NCBI GenBank assembly: GCA_027600665.1
Contig: JADGJL010000002.1
Span: forward strand, 283,631 to 347,630
Source: Irineochytrium annulatum
Lineage: Eukaryota; Chytridiomycota; Chytridiomycetes; Chytridiales; Chytridiaceae
Length of the DNA: 64,000 nt
Direction: 5' to 3'
The notes below the pieces were generated by a model. That model saw nothing but the letters and a program-made list of their open reading frames with translations. It was not told the DNA's origin and searched no databases. Of the stretch, positions 36,274 to 44,571 are shown one piece after another; within the stretch, counting starts at the first letter, position 1, and every line of letters begins with the position of its first letter. A program made the position numbers and the translations under genes.

Positions 36274-37083
36274 TTAATCCACATATTTGCCGTGATCCGG
36301 CACAGTGCTCTCTTCAAAGTCCATATCAAGCCGCTTCAGGGATTCTGTCAGCATATCTCCGCTCAAGGCATGCCCATGCCCGGTAATCGCAAGTTTCGGC
36401 TTCAGTTGCCTTATATGCTGGACCGATTGATGAGCAGCCTGCCAATCGGTTGTAAAATAGGAAGGCGGGCCATGCAACTGTTTGTCCTGAAGCAACACAC
36501 TCCACAGCGATTCCTGCTTCACTGTAATGATAGCGTCTCCCGCAATTAACAGACGGTCCGCTTCACGAAACAGTGACACATGTCCAGGTGTATGACCTGG
36601 CGTGTGCACCCACTCCCATCCTGCTAAGCCTGGAACAGTGTGATCTTTGGGTAAACTGAATATCCGATCATCCAGATTGATTGCCTCATTGGGATACGCG
36701 AATGACAACCTGGACATTAAACCTCCACCTACAGAAGGGTCCGCTGGCGGGTAATCTTTCAATCCCGTTAAATACGGAATTTCAAGCGGATGAGCGTACA
36801 CGGGCACACCCCAGAATTGTTCGAGCTCAATAACGGTTCCTACATGGTCGAAATGACCGTGTGTCAAAATGATCGCAGACGGCGGACCTTGAAATCGTTC
36901 TGTTGCAATCTGAACAATATGATCTGTGAACCTCGCCATTCCGGTGTCCACGAGGACCCAGTTCCTGCTTCCTGGCTCTCCGATGAACACGACATTAACG
37001 AATAGTGTACGTAAACTGAGGATATCGGACGCGACTTCTTCAAGTCCCGTCAACCCTTCTGTAATCAGATTGTCAGATGCCAT
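36274..37083 (-). CDS. MBL-fold metallo-hydrolase
   Basis: 269 aa. The zinc motif ILTHGHFDHVGTVIELEQFW (near residue 72), the second His in WVHTPGHTPGHVSLF (near 157) and the Asp of LLIAGDAIITV (near 180) make a complete metallo-beta-lactamase-fold metal site. The family covers lactonases, thioesterases and glyoxalase II-like enzymes; nothing here fixes the substrate. It is a clear paralogue of the protein at 59956-60801, sharing the GHFDHVG region, the HPLEIP segment, the FTTDW segment and a DHGKYV/DYGKYV C-terminus. RBS GGGAGG 9 nt upstream. Confidence 0.88.
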   Translation of the reverse strand: MASDNLITEGLTGLEEVASDILSLRTLFVNVVFIGEPGSRNWVLVDTGMARFTDHIVQIATERFQGPPSAIILTHGHFDHVGTVIELEQFWGVPVYAHPLEIPYLTGLKDYPPADPSVGGGLMSRLSFAYPNEAINLDDRIFSLPKDHTVPGLAGWEWVHTPGHTPGHVSLFREADRLLIAGDAIITVKQESLWSVLLQDKQLHGPPSYFTTDWQAAHQSVQHIRQLKPKLAITGHGHALSGDMLTESLKRLDMDFEESTVPDHGKYVD

Positions 37084-37179
37084 TCACGGTTACCTCCCAT
37101 TTGGCGGATTATTTCTCTGGTTCCATTCATCTCGTAGACTTCCCTTTTCTGGATCATCTATTCAACATTTCCAATAAAA

Positions 37180-37217
37180 TAGACGGTATACACCCTGTTT
37201 CGGGCATACACCGTCTA
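37180..37217 (-). terminator. Probable terminator of the small acidic protein gene
   Basis: TAGACGGT / ACCGTCTA outer stem with an inner CCC/GGG; minus-strand tail TTTTATTGG. 47 bp after the stop at 37264. Confidence 0.6.
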
Positions 37218-37263
37218 GTATAGTCATCGACACGACACAATAGAACAAGAACATCTCGGCCAG

Positions 37264-37536
37264 TTAAGCCGGATATGCCTCCAAAGCAGCATCGAGCAAT
37301 TGATTGTACAGATCATCATCATTCTCCAGTAACTCGTCCATACGCAGTAACTCTTCTTCATCACCGGATTGCTCCGTGAAATGCAAACTGTAGTCCCAAT
37401 CTTTTCCGTTCTTGCTCATGAAGGTAATCTCATATACTGACTTTTCACCTTCTGTACGGAAAACGGTATTTCCTACGAAACTTTTTTCATCTTCACGGCG
37501 CATTTCAGCACGGATAATTTCAATATTCACAATCAT
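37264..37536 (-). CDS. Small acidic protein of unknown function
   Basis: 90 aa, cytoplasmic, acidic in the C-terminal half (SGDEEELLRMDELLENDDDL). No motif I can name; no membrane segment or cysteine. Codon use and the AAAGGAGAGA ribosome binding site before the ATG support it as a real gene. It stands alone with its own terminator between the MBL gene and the divergent aminopeptidases. Confidence 0.75.
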   Translation of the reverse strand: MIVNIEIIRAEMRREDEKSFVGNTVFRTEGEKSVYEITFMSKNGKDWDYSLHFTEQSGDEEELLRMDELLENDDDLYNQLLDAALEAYPA

Positions 37537-37769
37537 TCTCTCCTTTAATCTTTCATCTACAGTCGGTCTCCAACATTTCTGGTAAACCTAGTTTGGTAAT
37601 TATTATTGGTTAATTGTACAATATATAACGTAGCAACGTATACCTTATTCAATGAAGGAACCATTTGAGTCCTTACATAGTTGTAATGAGGACTATAATA
37701 CGTGTTTGACCAACATCTATAATAGCCAACAAGCTACGATATTATTATCACATTGGAGGAAAAAATAGC

Positions 37770-39002
37770 ATGAATACTTTCGAAACAAATCTGCAGCAAT
37801 ATGCTGAACTGGCTGTACAAGTCGGTGTCAATATCCATCCTGGGCAGACGCTAGTGGTTAATGCACCAATCTCGGCAGCACATTTTGTACGACTGATTGT
37901 CAAAGCAGCTTACGGTAAAGGTGCCAAATTGGTCAAAGTAAACTGGAGCGACGAAACGGTTACACGTCTTCATTACGATCTTGCACCTGATGAAGCTTTC
38001 TCCATTGAACCGAAATGGTTTGCAGCTGAAATGACTGAACTCGTTGAAGAAGGAGCCGCTGTACTGCACGTCATCGCTGAGAACCCGGATCTGCTGAACG
38101 GTGTAGCTCAGGAACGCATTATTACGAGTCAAAAAGTGCGCGGCAAAGCGCTCGAAAAATATCGTTCATATCAGATGGCTGACAAATTCAGCTGGTCTAT
38201 TGTAGCCGTTCCTTCTCCGGAATGGGCAGCTAAAGTATTCCCGGACCTGCCGGAAGCACAGCAAGTGGACCGCTTGTGGGATGTTATTTTCAAAACCGTA
38301 CGGATCGGTGAACAGGATGCTGTTGCCGAATGGAAAACCCATTTGCAAAATCTCGATTCCCGCGCTGACCTGCTGAACAACAAAAAATACAAGAAGCTTC
38401 ACTATACAGCGCCAGGCACAGACTTGACCATTGAACTTCCAGAAGGTCATATCTGGGTATCCGGTGGAAGTGTGAATGAGCAAGGACATGTCTTTATTGC
38501 CAATATGCCTACCGAAGAAGTATTCACAGCTCCCCTGAAAACCGGTGTTAACGGTACCGTTCGCAGCACGAAACCACTGAGCTACGGCGGTAATCTGATT
38601 GACGGATTCTCCCTGACATTTGAGAATGGTCGAATTGTAGATTATACCGCTGAGCAGGGACTAGACGCACTGAAAAACCTGATCGAGATGGATGAAGGTG
38701 CACACTATCTGGGTGAAGTAGCCCTTGTTCCTCATCAGTCACCGATTTCGGATACGAATATTTTGTTCTACAATACTTTGTTTGATGAGAATGCGTCCAA
38801 TCATTTGGCGATCGGTAATGCCTATGCCTTCTGTCTGGAAGGTGGTAAAACGATGTCCAAAGAAGAGTTGATTGAACGTGGCATGAACTCCAGTCTCACT
38901 CATGTGGACTTCATGATTGGATCTGGAGAAATGAACATCCACGGTGTAACCTCCGAAGGTGCGGAAGAGCCGATCTTCCTGCAAGGAAACTGGGCATTTT
39001 AA
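37770..39002 (+). CDS. M29 family aminopeptidase (first of a tandem pair)
   Basis: 410 aa, AmpS/PepS/aminopeptidase T family. Metal-binding residues of the family are visible in MPTEEVFTAPLKTGVNG (near residue 248), LGEVALVPHQSPIS (near 314), FDENASNHLAIGNAYAF (near 337) and SLTHVDFMIGSGEMNIHG (near 375). It removes N-terminal residues from peptides in the cytoplasm. RBS GGAGGAAAAA before the ATG. The next gene encodes a close paralogue of the same length, 85 bp downstream, so the pair arose by tandem duplication. Confidence 0.92.
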   Translation: MNTFETNLQQYAELAVQVGVNIHPGQTLVVNAPISAAHFVRLIVKAAYGKGAKLVKVNWSDETVTRLHYDLAPDEAFSIEPKWFAAEMTELVEEGAAVLHVIAENPDLLNGVAQERIITSQKVRGKALEKYRSYQMADKFSWSIVAVPSPEWAAKVFPDLPEAQQVDRLWDVIFKTVRIGEQDAVAEWKTHLQNLDSRADLLNNKKYKKLHYTAPGTDLTIELPEGHIWVSGGSVNEQGHVFIANMPTEEVFTAPLKTGVNGTVRSTKPLSYGGNLIDGFSLTFENGRIVDYTAEQGLDALKNLIEMDEGAHYLGEVALVPHQSPISDTNILFYNTLFDENASNHLAIGNAYAFCLEGGKTMSKEELIERGMNSSLTHVDFMIGSGEMNIHGVTSEGAEEPIFLQGNWAF

Positions 39003-39087
39003 TCCCGTTTGATGTGGAGAGAGGAGATTACTCCTCTCTTTTCCTGCGTCAACAGGTCGAAAAATTCAATAACTGGAGGGAATGCAT

Positions 39088-40320
39088 ATGTTAAGTTTTG
39101 AACAAAAACTGGATCGTTACGCTGAACTGGCTGTAAGAGTAGGTGCCAACGTGCAGCCTGGGCAAGTATTTGTCATTAGTGCGATGATTGATACCGCTGA
39201 ATTCGTACGCTTGCTTGTGCGTAAGGGATACGAGGCCGGTGCCAAGCAGGTTATTGTAAAATACAGTGATGAAACGGTGAATCGATTGCGGTTTGAGATG
39301 GCCCCAGAGGAATCCTTCCAAGAGCCGCCAAAGTGGCATGCAGCGGAGCTTGAAGAACTGGCGGCCAATAATGCAGCCTTCCTGACCGTATTGTCATCCA
39401 GCCCGGATCTGATGAAAGGTATTGATCCTGCGCGGATCTCGGCCCATCAGCGTACATTTGGTCAGGCGATGGCCAAGTACCGACAGTATCAACAAGCGGA
39501 TAAAATGAGCTGGACGGGTGTGGCTTGTCCTTCTCCCGCTTGGGCAGCCAAAGTATTCCCGGATCTCCCGGCAACGGAGCAGGTTAACCAGCTGTGGGAA
39601 GCCATTTTTGCTGCGGTGAGAGCCGACCTGGAGGACCCTGTAGCGGCCTGGGAAGAGCATATTGAACGACTGGAAACCAAGGCTGTGGCACTCAATAACA
39701 AAAAGTATCAAGCACTTCATTTCCTCTCCCCCGGGACGGATCTTACAGTCGAGCTTCCAGAAGGCCATATTTGGGCGCAGGCGGGTAGCGTAAATGAGCA
39801 AGGCATCCCTTTTGTTGCCAATATCCCGACAGAGGAAGTATTCACCGCTCCATCCAAGCATGGCGTTAATGGTAAGGTGTCCAGCACCAAACCACTCAGC
39901 TACGGTGGCAGTATCATTGATCGTTTTTCACTCACATTCGAGAACGGACGCATCGTTGATTTTCATGCTGAAGAAGGTCAGGACACACTGGAAAGACTCA
40001 TTTCGATGGATGAAGGATCACATTACCTCGGCGAAGTCGCTTTGGTTCCCTTTCATTCACCGATCTCTGAGAGTGGCATCTTGTATTACACGACATTGTA
40101 TGATGAGAATGCGTCCTGCCACCTTGCGATTGGCAGTTCCTATGCATTCAATATCGAAGGTGGCAAAACGATGTCTCCTGAAGAGCTTGCAGCCCGTGGC
40201 ATGAACAGCAGTATCACCCATGTGGACTTCATGATGGGCTCGCCCGAGACGGATATCTACGGTATTACGGCAAACGGTGAACGTGAAGCCATCTTCCTTA
40301 AAGGAGATTGGGCATTTTAA
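39088..40320 (+). CDS. M29 family aminopeptidase (second of a tandem pair)
   Basis: 410 aa, collinear with the upstream gene from start to the shared C-terminal FLxGxWAF. The metal motifs IPTEEVFTAPSKHGVNG, LGEVALVPFHSPIS, YDENASCHLAIGSSYAF and SITHVDFMMGSPETDIYG are all kept, so both copies should be active. Differences cluster in surface segments. The ATG at 39088 follows GGAGGG by 7 nt; an in-frame ATG at 39082 is too close. Followed by a strong terminator. Confidence 0.92.
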   Translation: MLSFEQKLDRYAELAVRVGANVQPGQVFVISAMIDTAEFVRLLVRKGYEAGAKQVIVKYSDETVNRLRFEMAPEESFQEPPKWHAAELEELAANNAAFLTVLSSSPDLMKGIDPARISAHQRTFGQAMAKYRQYQQADKMSWTGVACPSPAWAAKVFPDLPATEQVNQLWEAIFAAVRADLEDPVAAWEEHIERLETKAVALNNKKYQALHFLSPGTDLTVELPEGHIWAQAGSVNEQGIPFVANIPTEEVFTAPSKHGVNGKVSSTKPLSYGGSIIDRFSLTFENGRIVDFHAEEGQDTLERLISMDEGSHYLGEVALVPFHSPISESGILYYTTLYDENASCHLAIGSSYAFNIEGGKTMSPEELAARGMNSSITHVDFMMGSPETDIYGITANGEREAIFLKGDWAF

Positions 40321-40366
40321 CTGATTACGGAAAAGTGCTCGAAAGAAACATTCTCTTTTCGGTCAT

Positions 40367-40410
40367 AAGGCTGTCTTGCAACCATGTGGTCATGGTTGCA
40401 AGACAGCCTT
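40367..40410 (+). terminator. Strong terminator of the aminopeptidase pair
   Basis: A perfect 20-bp stem (AAGGCTGTCTTGCAACCATG and its complement) with loop TGGT, followed by TTTTTATT. Confidence 0.93.
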
Positions 40411-40562
40411 TTTATTAATTTTCAGCAAACTGTCCGGAGGCTGCACATGCTCTCTTCTTCTGGTTTTTCTCGGACCAACCTCCCATTGTATCGTTTCCAT
40501 ATTATGTTGTAAAATGTAATGATACCAATGTTTGTGGATTGTTCACCAGAAAGGAGAACATC

Positions 40563-41153
40563 ATGGCCAATCGGCTCCAGTTACTACTCGCCTCAGATTT
40601 CCATAATTTAGGCTCTGCACTTCAGGAAGAAGTGTATTATGAATATTATAATATGGTACATGGTCTTATCGTTTATATCATCAAGGAGCGTGCTGCAGCA
40701 GAAGATATTATTCAGGAAGCTTTTATTAAAATTATTAAAAACAAACCCATTTTTGAAGACGAGGTCAAACTAAAAGCCTGGCTCAAGGTCGTCACACGGA
40801 ACACCGCTATTAATTATCTGAGAAAAAATAAAAATAACCGTAACCAATTGGATACGGATAGTGTTTTTATAGATATGGAGACGATGAATCAGACAGCAGC
40901 TTCCGTGGAAAGTATGGTAGAAACGCAGATGATGGAAGAGTCCATTGAATATTATCTCGGACAGCTCAAACCGGAATACCGTGTACTAGTGGAGTTACGG
41001 TGGAAAAAAGGTCTCTCCTACCGAGAGATGGCCGAACTGCTGGATACCTCCGAAGAGATTGTGAAGCAACGCTTGTTCAGAGCCCGCGGCAGTATCAAGA
41101 AGAAATTACATAAGGAATGGGGTGGAAGCATTGAGCAAAGGCAAGTCCGATAA
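40563..41153 (+). CDS. ECF-type RNA polymerase sigma factor
   Basis: 196 aa. Region 2 reads YYEYYNMVHGLIVYIIKER with AAAEDIIQEAFIKIIKNKP and AWLKVVTRNTAINYLRKN (residues about 25-95); region 4 reads LKPEYRVLVELRWKKGLSYR then EMAELLDTSEEIVKQRLFRA (about 140-185). The ATG at 40563 has AAAGGAG 6 nt upstream; the frame opens eight codons earlier. The next gene, overlapping its end by about 30 nt, encodes a membrane protein with the layout of an anti-sigma factor, so this is a regulated ECF pair. The signal is unknown. Confidence 0.9.
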   Translation: MANRLQLLLASDFHNLGSALQEEVYYEYYNMVHGLIVYIIKERAAAEDIIQEAFIKIIKNKPIFEDEVKLKAWLKVVTRNTAINYLRKNKNNRNQLDTDSVFIDMETMNQTAASVESMVETQMMEESIEYYLGQLKPEYRVLVELRWKKGLSYREMAELLDTSEEIVKQRLFRARGSIKKKLHKEWGGSIEQRQVR

Positions 41154-42084
41154 GCATGTGGAGCAATTCGATTCCGAGCTAGAAGACGAATATTTCGACG
41201 CTGCGTTTGAAATGGCTTTTGATGAGGCTTTCCATCAAGCTGTCTCTGCCCCTTCCGCCTCCCATACCGAATCCATGCAGCAATCCTGGCAGAAGGTACA
41301 ACGGGAAATTAACAGAATCGGTTTACGTAAAAAAAGAATACGTACCTTGCGACTTTCAGTTGTCGTAGCTGCATCCGTGACCATCGGGGCGGTTATTTTC
41401 AGCCTGCCATCCGGTACGCAAGCGGTATCCCCATTCGTGCAATCCATCAAGGATTGGGGCAACGGCATGAAATCCATTATCATCGAAGATCGCACGACCC
41501 ATCTGGGGGCTGATCCGTCAACCGCCAAAACGCCTCCACCACCGGAAACATCATTGGAAGATATTCTTAGAGTACAAGAAGAAGAGGCTCTTAATACACC
41601 TTCGTATGAGTTATCGCGCCACGTGCTTCGTCCAGTGCTTGTTACGGAAGAGATTGCACGTGAAGGGTTCATGGGTGACTTTCTGTTATCCAAGGCCATT
41701 CCGGAGCGATTCAATAAGGTCAAATTCGAACTTGTGCTTGATACAGAAAACCCTGTGAATCCAGACGATTATTATGAGTCCACCCAAATGAGAGTTCAAT
41801 ATACCAGTGAAGGCAAGAGCATAGAAGATGAGATTATCCAGTTTGATTATGTTTATGTCATGCCTGGGGAGAAAATTGAAGGGGCCATGCTTCGTGATAT
41901 GAGCACCGTTAAGCTGGCAGACGGTACGGAAGCACTAATGTATATCGGCCCACCCTATAACTCCTTTCAGTGGATGATGGGCTCGAACAATATGAGTCTG
42001 TTTGGCACCCTTTCAGAAGAAGAAATGACTGCGATTGCCAACGATTTTCAAGAGCAGAAGTTTCCTGGCAGTACCCGCCGATAA
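41122..42084 (+). CDS. Putative membrane-bound anti-sigma factor
   Basis: 320 aa. A cytoplasmic, acidic N-terminal part (about 1-72), one membrane helix (LRLSVVVAASVTIGAVIFSL, about 77-96) and an extracytoplasmic C-terminal domain, with a proline-rich linker (KTPPPPETSLED). This layout and the overlap with the ECF sigma gene suggest it holds the sigma factor; the family is not one I can name. The start is either the GTG at 41122 (AGGA 5 nt upstream) or the TTG at 41131 (GGGGTGG 5 nt upstream). It ends 2 bp from the convergent gene at 42087, with no terminator between. Confidence 0.75.
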   Translation: MEALSKGKSDKHVEQFDSELEDEYFDAAFEMAFDEAFHQAVSAPSASHTESMQQSWQKVQREINRIGLRKKRIRTLRLSVVVAASVTIGAVIFSLPSGTQAVSPFVQSIKDWGNGMKSIIIEDRTTHLGADPSTAKTPPPPETSLEDILRVQEEEALNTPSYELSRHVLRPVLVTEEIAREGFMGDFLLSKAIPERFNKVKFELVLDTENPVNPDDYYESTQMRVQYTSEGKSIEDEIIQFDYVYVMPGEKIEGAMLRDMSTVKLADGTEALMYIGPPYNSFQWMMGSNNMSLFGTLSEEEMTAIANDFQEQKFPGSTRR

Positions 42085-42086
42085 TA

Positions 42087-42599
42087 TCAAAACAACACGG
42101 TGCCAGAGACATGTTTGCTTGTATCCGTAGTACTTCCATCATACGCTGTATGAATACTGGTAACGCGATAATAATATCCTGGCATAACGGTCCAATCCGA
42201 TGAGGCATTGAGCAAGTTTGTATTCATTTCATTGTTAGAACCAGCTTTGAAAGTCACCCATGCTGTTCCTGTCCAACGCTCAAGCCGATAATCTACGGAA
42301 AGTGTCTTCATTGCTGTATAGGTCGTAGTCTTGGTATTCACGATGGCCGACAGTCCTCCACCAGGGATGACTGCACCGACCGCTTGATAGATATGTCCCC
42401 GTTCGCGAGTGTTAGCGAGCGAATGGATGGATGGTTCTGGCGGCGGTGGAGCTGTAAGTGCACCAGAGGACACCTTCATAATCGGGCTTGCAACGGCTGG
42501 TTCAGACGTAGGAACAACCAGGAGTGTTGGCACCATGAACAAGGCAACAAGGGTTATTTTTAGTATAGATACTGCACTCTTATTATTCATCTTCCGCAT
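42087..42599 (-). CDS. Secreted protein of unknown function
   Basis: 170 aa. Signal peptide (about residues 1-37: basic start, ILKITLVALFMVPTLLVV core, AVA-S cleavage). The mature part has a short proline-rich segment (TAPPPPEPSIHS) and a beta-rich C-terminal domain with VDYRLERWTGTAWVTFKAGS and PGYYYRVTSIHTAYDGST. It resembles small secreted Bacillota proteins without known function. The ATG at 42599 has GGAGG 10 nt upstream. Convergent with the anti-sigma gene. Confidence 0.75.
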   Translation of the reverse strand: MRKMNNKSAVSILKITLVALFMVPTLLVVPTSEPAVASPIMKVSSGALTAPPPPEPSIHSLANTRERGHIYQAVGAVIPGGGLSAIVNTKTTTYTAMKTLSVDYRLERWTGTAWVTFKAGSNNEMNTNLLNASSDWTVMPGYYYRVTSIHTAYDGSTTDTSKHVSGTVLF

Positions 42600-42680
42600 A
42601 TTAATCCATCCTCCGCTTCTATACTTCATTTTGTGTAAGGGTATAAACGGACGAATCAGGTGACAGGTTTCAAAAAAATT

Positions 42681-42710
42681 AGACGCTCCGATTCTATGTC
42701 GGCAGCGTCT
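42681..42710. terminator. Bidirectional-looking terminator hairpin
   Basis: AGACGCT / AGCGTCT with inner CGA/TCG pairs. Flanked by AAAAAAATT on the left and TTTTGTTTTTTT on the right. It lies between the secreted protein gene and the CNNM gene. Confidence 0.7.
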
Positions 42711-42822
42711 TTTGTTTTTTTATACATTTTCAAATATGGTGAAACCTAAATTATTCCATCCCGTATGTATTCAGTAATGTAAGGTATTGTTGTTCACCCC
42801 CCAGGAATCATGAGCATGCAAA

Positions 42823-42860
42823 GAAGCCGTACGATGACCATTACGTCACCATACAGCTTC
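42823..42860 (-). terminator. Possible terminator of the CNNM gene
   Basis: Interrupted stem GAAGC-GTA-TGAC / GTCA-TAC-GCTTC, 22 bp after the CNNM stop; the minus-strand tail TTCTTTG is weak. Confidence 0.5.
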
Positions 42861-42882
42861 ATTTGTTCGAATTTCGATCTGG

Positions 42883-44199
42883 CTAAGCGCCTTCTTCTTC
42901 AACCAACAGTTCCAGCTTAATCACATTCACTCGGGAAATCCGCTTATGCTCTGTCTCTTGAATGACAAATACATAACCTCCATACTCAACCGATTGACCG
43001 ACCTCAGGTGGAATGGCATCCACTCTGGAGTATAGCCAACCTCCGATGGTATCGTAATCGGCACGGTCCATCTCCAGTCCGAATCGTTCACTGACTTCTT
43101 CAATCAGCATCATGCCATCAATGGAGTATTCCATCTCATCCACTTGCTCAATGGCAGGACGCTCCTGGTCGAATTCATCCTGAATCTCGCCTACGATCTC
43201 TTCCATGATATCTTCAAGTGTGACAAGCCCGGAGGTTCCCCCGTATTCATCAATCAGAATCGCAATCTGCGTTTTGCTACGCTGCATACGCTTAAGCAGA
43301 TCACTGATCAGGGTGGTATCTGGCACAGCCAGGATAGGCCGGATCACGGAGATGGTATCCGTAAGTTGGGATCGCATCAGATCCTTAATGTGAATAAAGC
43401 CGATAATATGATCCTTGTCTCCGTTATATACCGGATACCTTGTTCGCATACTCTCACTGGCAATCTCCAGATTTTCCAGCATGGACTGATTGGCATTCAG
43501 ACAGATCATTTCCGTCCGCGGAATCATAATTTCACGGGCGGTTGTATCCGTAAAATCAAATATATTATCAACAAGTGCTAATTCAGTGTTATCAATTAAA
43601 CCGCTCTTATTGCTTTCTTTCATGAGAATACGTAATTCATCTTCACTATGCGCGTCGTCCATCTCGGAAGCGGGTGCCATTCGGAAAAGTCTCAACAAGC
43701 CGTTAGCCATACCGTTCAGTGCCCATATGAATGGATACATTAACTTGTAGAAGAACGTTAGCAAGGCTGCAGACCACAGCGTGATCGTTTCAGACTTTCG
43801 AATCGCCATCGTCTTGGGAGCTAGTTCCCCCAGTACAATATGCAGGATTGTAATAATTACAAATGCAATGGCAATAGAGATTCCATGAACGTAGACGGGT
43901 CCTAGTCCAAATGCGGTAAACATGGGCTCTAACAAGTGTGCAATTGCGGGTTCTCCCAACCATCCAAGTCCCAGTGAAGCGAGCGTTATACCTAATTGGC
44001 AAGCTGATAGATATGCATCCATATTACGTATGATATTGGAAGCATATATTGCATTTTTGTTGCCTGTTTCCACCAAAGTCTCAATCCGGCTTCCACGAAC
44101 TTTCACCATCGCGAATTCCGCCGACACAAAGAAACCATTCATCAATACAAGTAAACCAATTAATACTAAATTTAAAATACTCGGTAAGGGGTCACTCAA
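42883..44199 (-). CDS. CNNM/CorC-type membrane protein (DUF21-CBS-CBS-CorC), often misnamed hemolysin
   Basis: 438 aa. The N-terminal DUF21 domain has four membrane segments (about 5-28, 60-80, 95-125, 135-155) with GFFVSAEFAMVKVRGSRIE and LGITLASLGLGWLGEPAIA; two CBS domains follow (IMIPRTEMICLNANQSMLEN and IAILIDEYGGTSGLVTLEDI); a CorC_HlyC domain closes it. Such proteins act in magnesium or other divalent cation export; the hemolysin name is historic and not supported by the sequence. The frame starts at TTG 44199 with only AGGA before it. A much better RBS and TTG lie 33 nt upstream in the same frame, cut off by an amber codon (see 44209-44248). Confidence 0.9.
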   Translation of the reverse strand: MSDPLPSILNLVLIGLLVLMNGFFVSAEFAMVKVRGSRIETLVETGNKNAIYASNIIRNMDAYLSACQLGITLASLGLGWLGEPAIAHLLEPMFTAFGLGPVYVHGISIAIAFVIITILHIVLGELAPKTMAIRKSETITLWSAALLTFFYKLMYPFIWALNGMANGLLRLFRMAPASEMDDAHSEDELRILMKESNKSGLIDNTELALVDNIFDFTDTTAREIMIPRTEMICLNANQSMLENLEIASESMRTRYPVYNGDKDHIIGFIHIKDLMRSQLTDTISVIRPILAVPDTTLISDLLKRMQRSKTQIAILIDEYGGTSGLVTLEDIMEEIVGEIQDEFDQERPAIEQVDEMEYSIDGMMLIEEVSERFGLEMDRADYDTIGGWLYSRVDAIPPEVGQSVEYGGYVFVIQETEHKRISRVNVIKLELLVEEEGA

Positions 44200-44208
44200 A
44201 TTTTCATC

Positions 44209-44248
44209 CTATTCGCCGTCATTCTTCGGCAAATAGGTCCACCTCCTT
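44209..44248 (-). promoter_or_regulatory. Strong RBS with a seven-codon amber-terminated leader before the CNNM gene
   Basis: Minus strand: AAGGAGGT (44248-44241), 8 nt, TTG at 44232, then six codons (Pro-Lys-Asn-Asp-Gly-Glu) and TAG at 44211-44209. The frame is the same as that of the CNNM protein, which resumes at TTG 44199 three codons later. Either this is a short leader peptide whose stop sits in the RBS of the main gene (translational coupling), or a nonsense change in the original N-terminus. Confidence 0.6.
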
Positions 44249-44487
44249 CGAAAATGTAGGATATTAGCCATTCTGCCGTTCATATGCAATTTCAACTTCC
44301 CAATGCTTCCACCTCCACCTTGTTCTGTCGAATAACAAAGATATGCTTCTTTTATTATATAATTCTACACTACACAGTCAATCCGTGTCCTATGACAACG
44401 AAATGGCACAATCGCCTTTTTTCTTTAACAAAAGTAATGATTACGCTGTTTTTTTTAACATTTCACATACAATCATCTAACCAAACC

Positions 44488-44535
44488 AAAGAGAGCACCC
44501 TCGCTCATGCTTCCGCATGGCTGGATACTCTCTTT
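44488..44535 (-). terminator. Terminator-like hairpin after the sigma-DUF1835 gene
   Basis: AAAGAGAG / CTCTCTTT outer arms and CATGC / GCATG inner arms; 36 bp after the stop at 44572. Minus tail TTTGGTTTGG is modest. The rest of the 44249-44571 gap holds nothing I recognise. Confidence 0.6.
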
Positions 44536-44571
44536 TACAATACTATTCTTTCCCCAGATTCTATCCACTAA

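Noticed and set aside
42883..44199. Reading the CNNM/CorC protein as a hemolysin toxin
   Set aside because: The hemolysin label for this family is historic; membrane, CBS and CorC domains point to ion transport.
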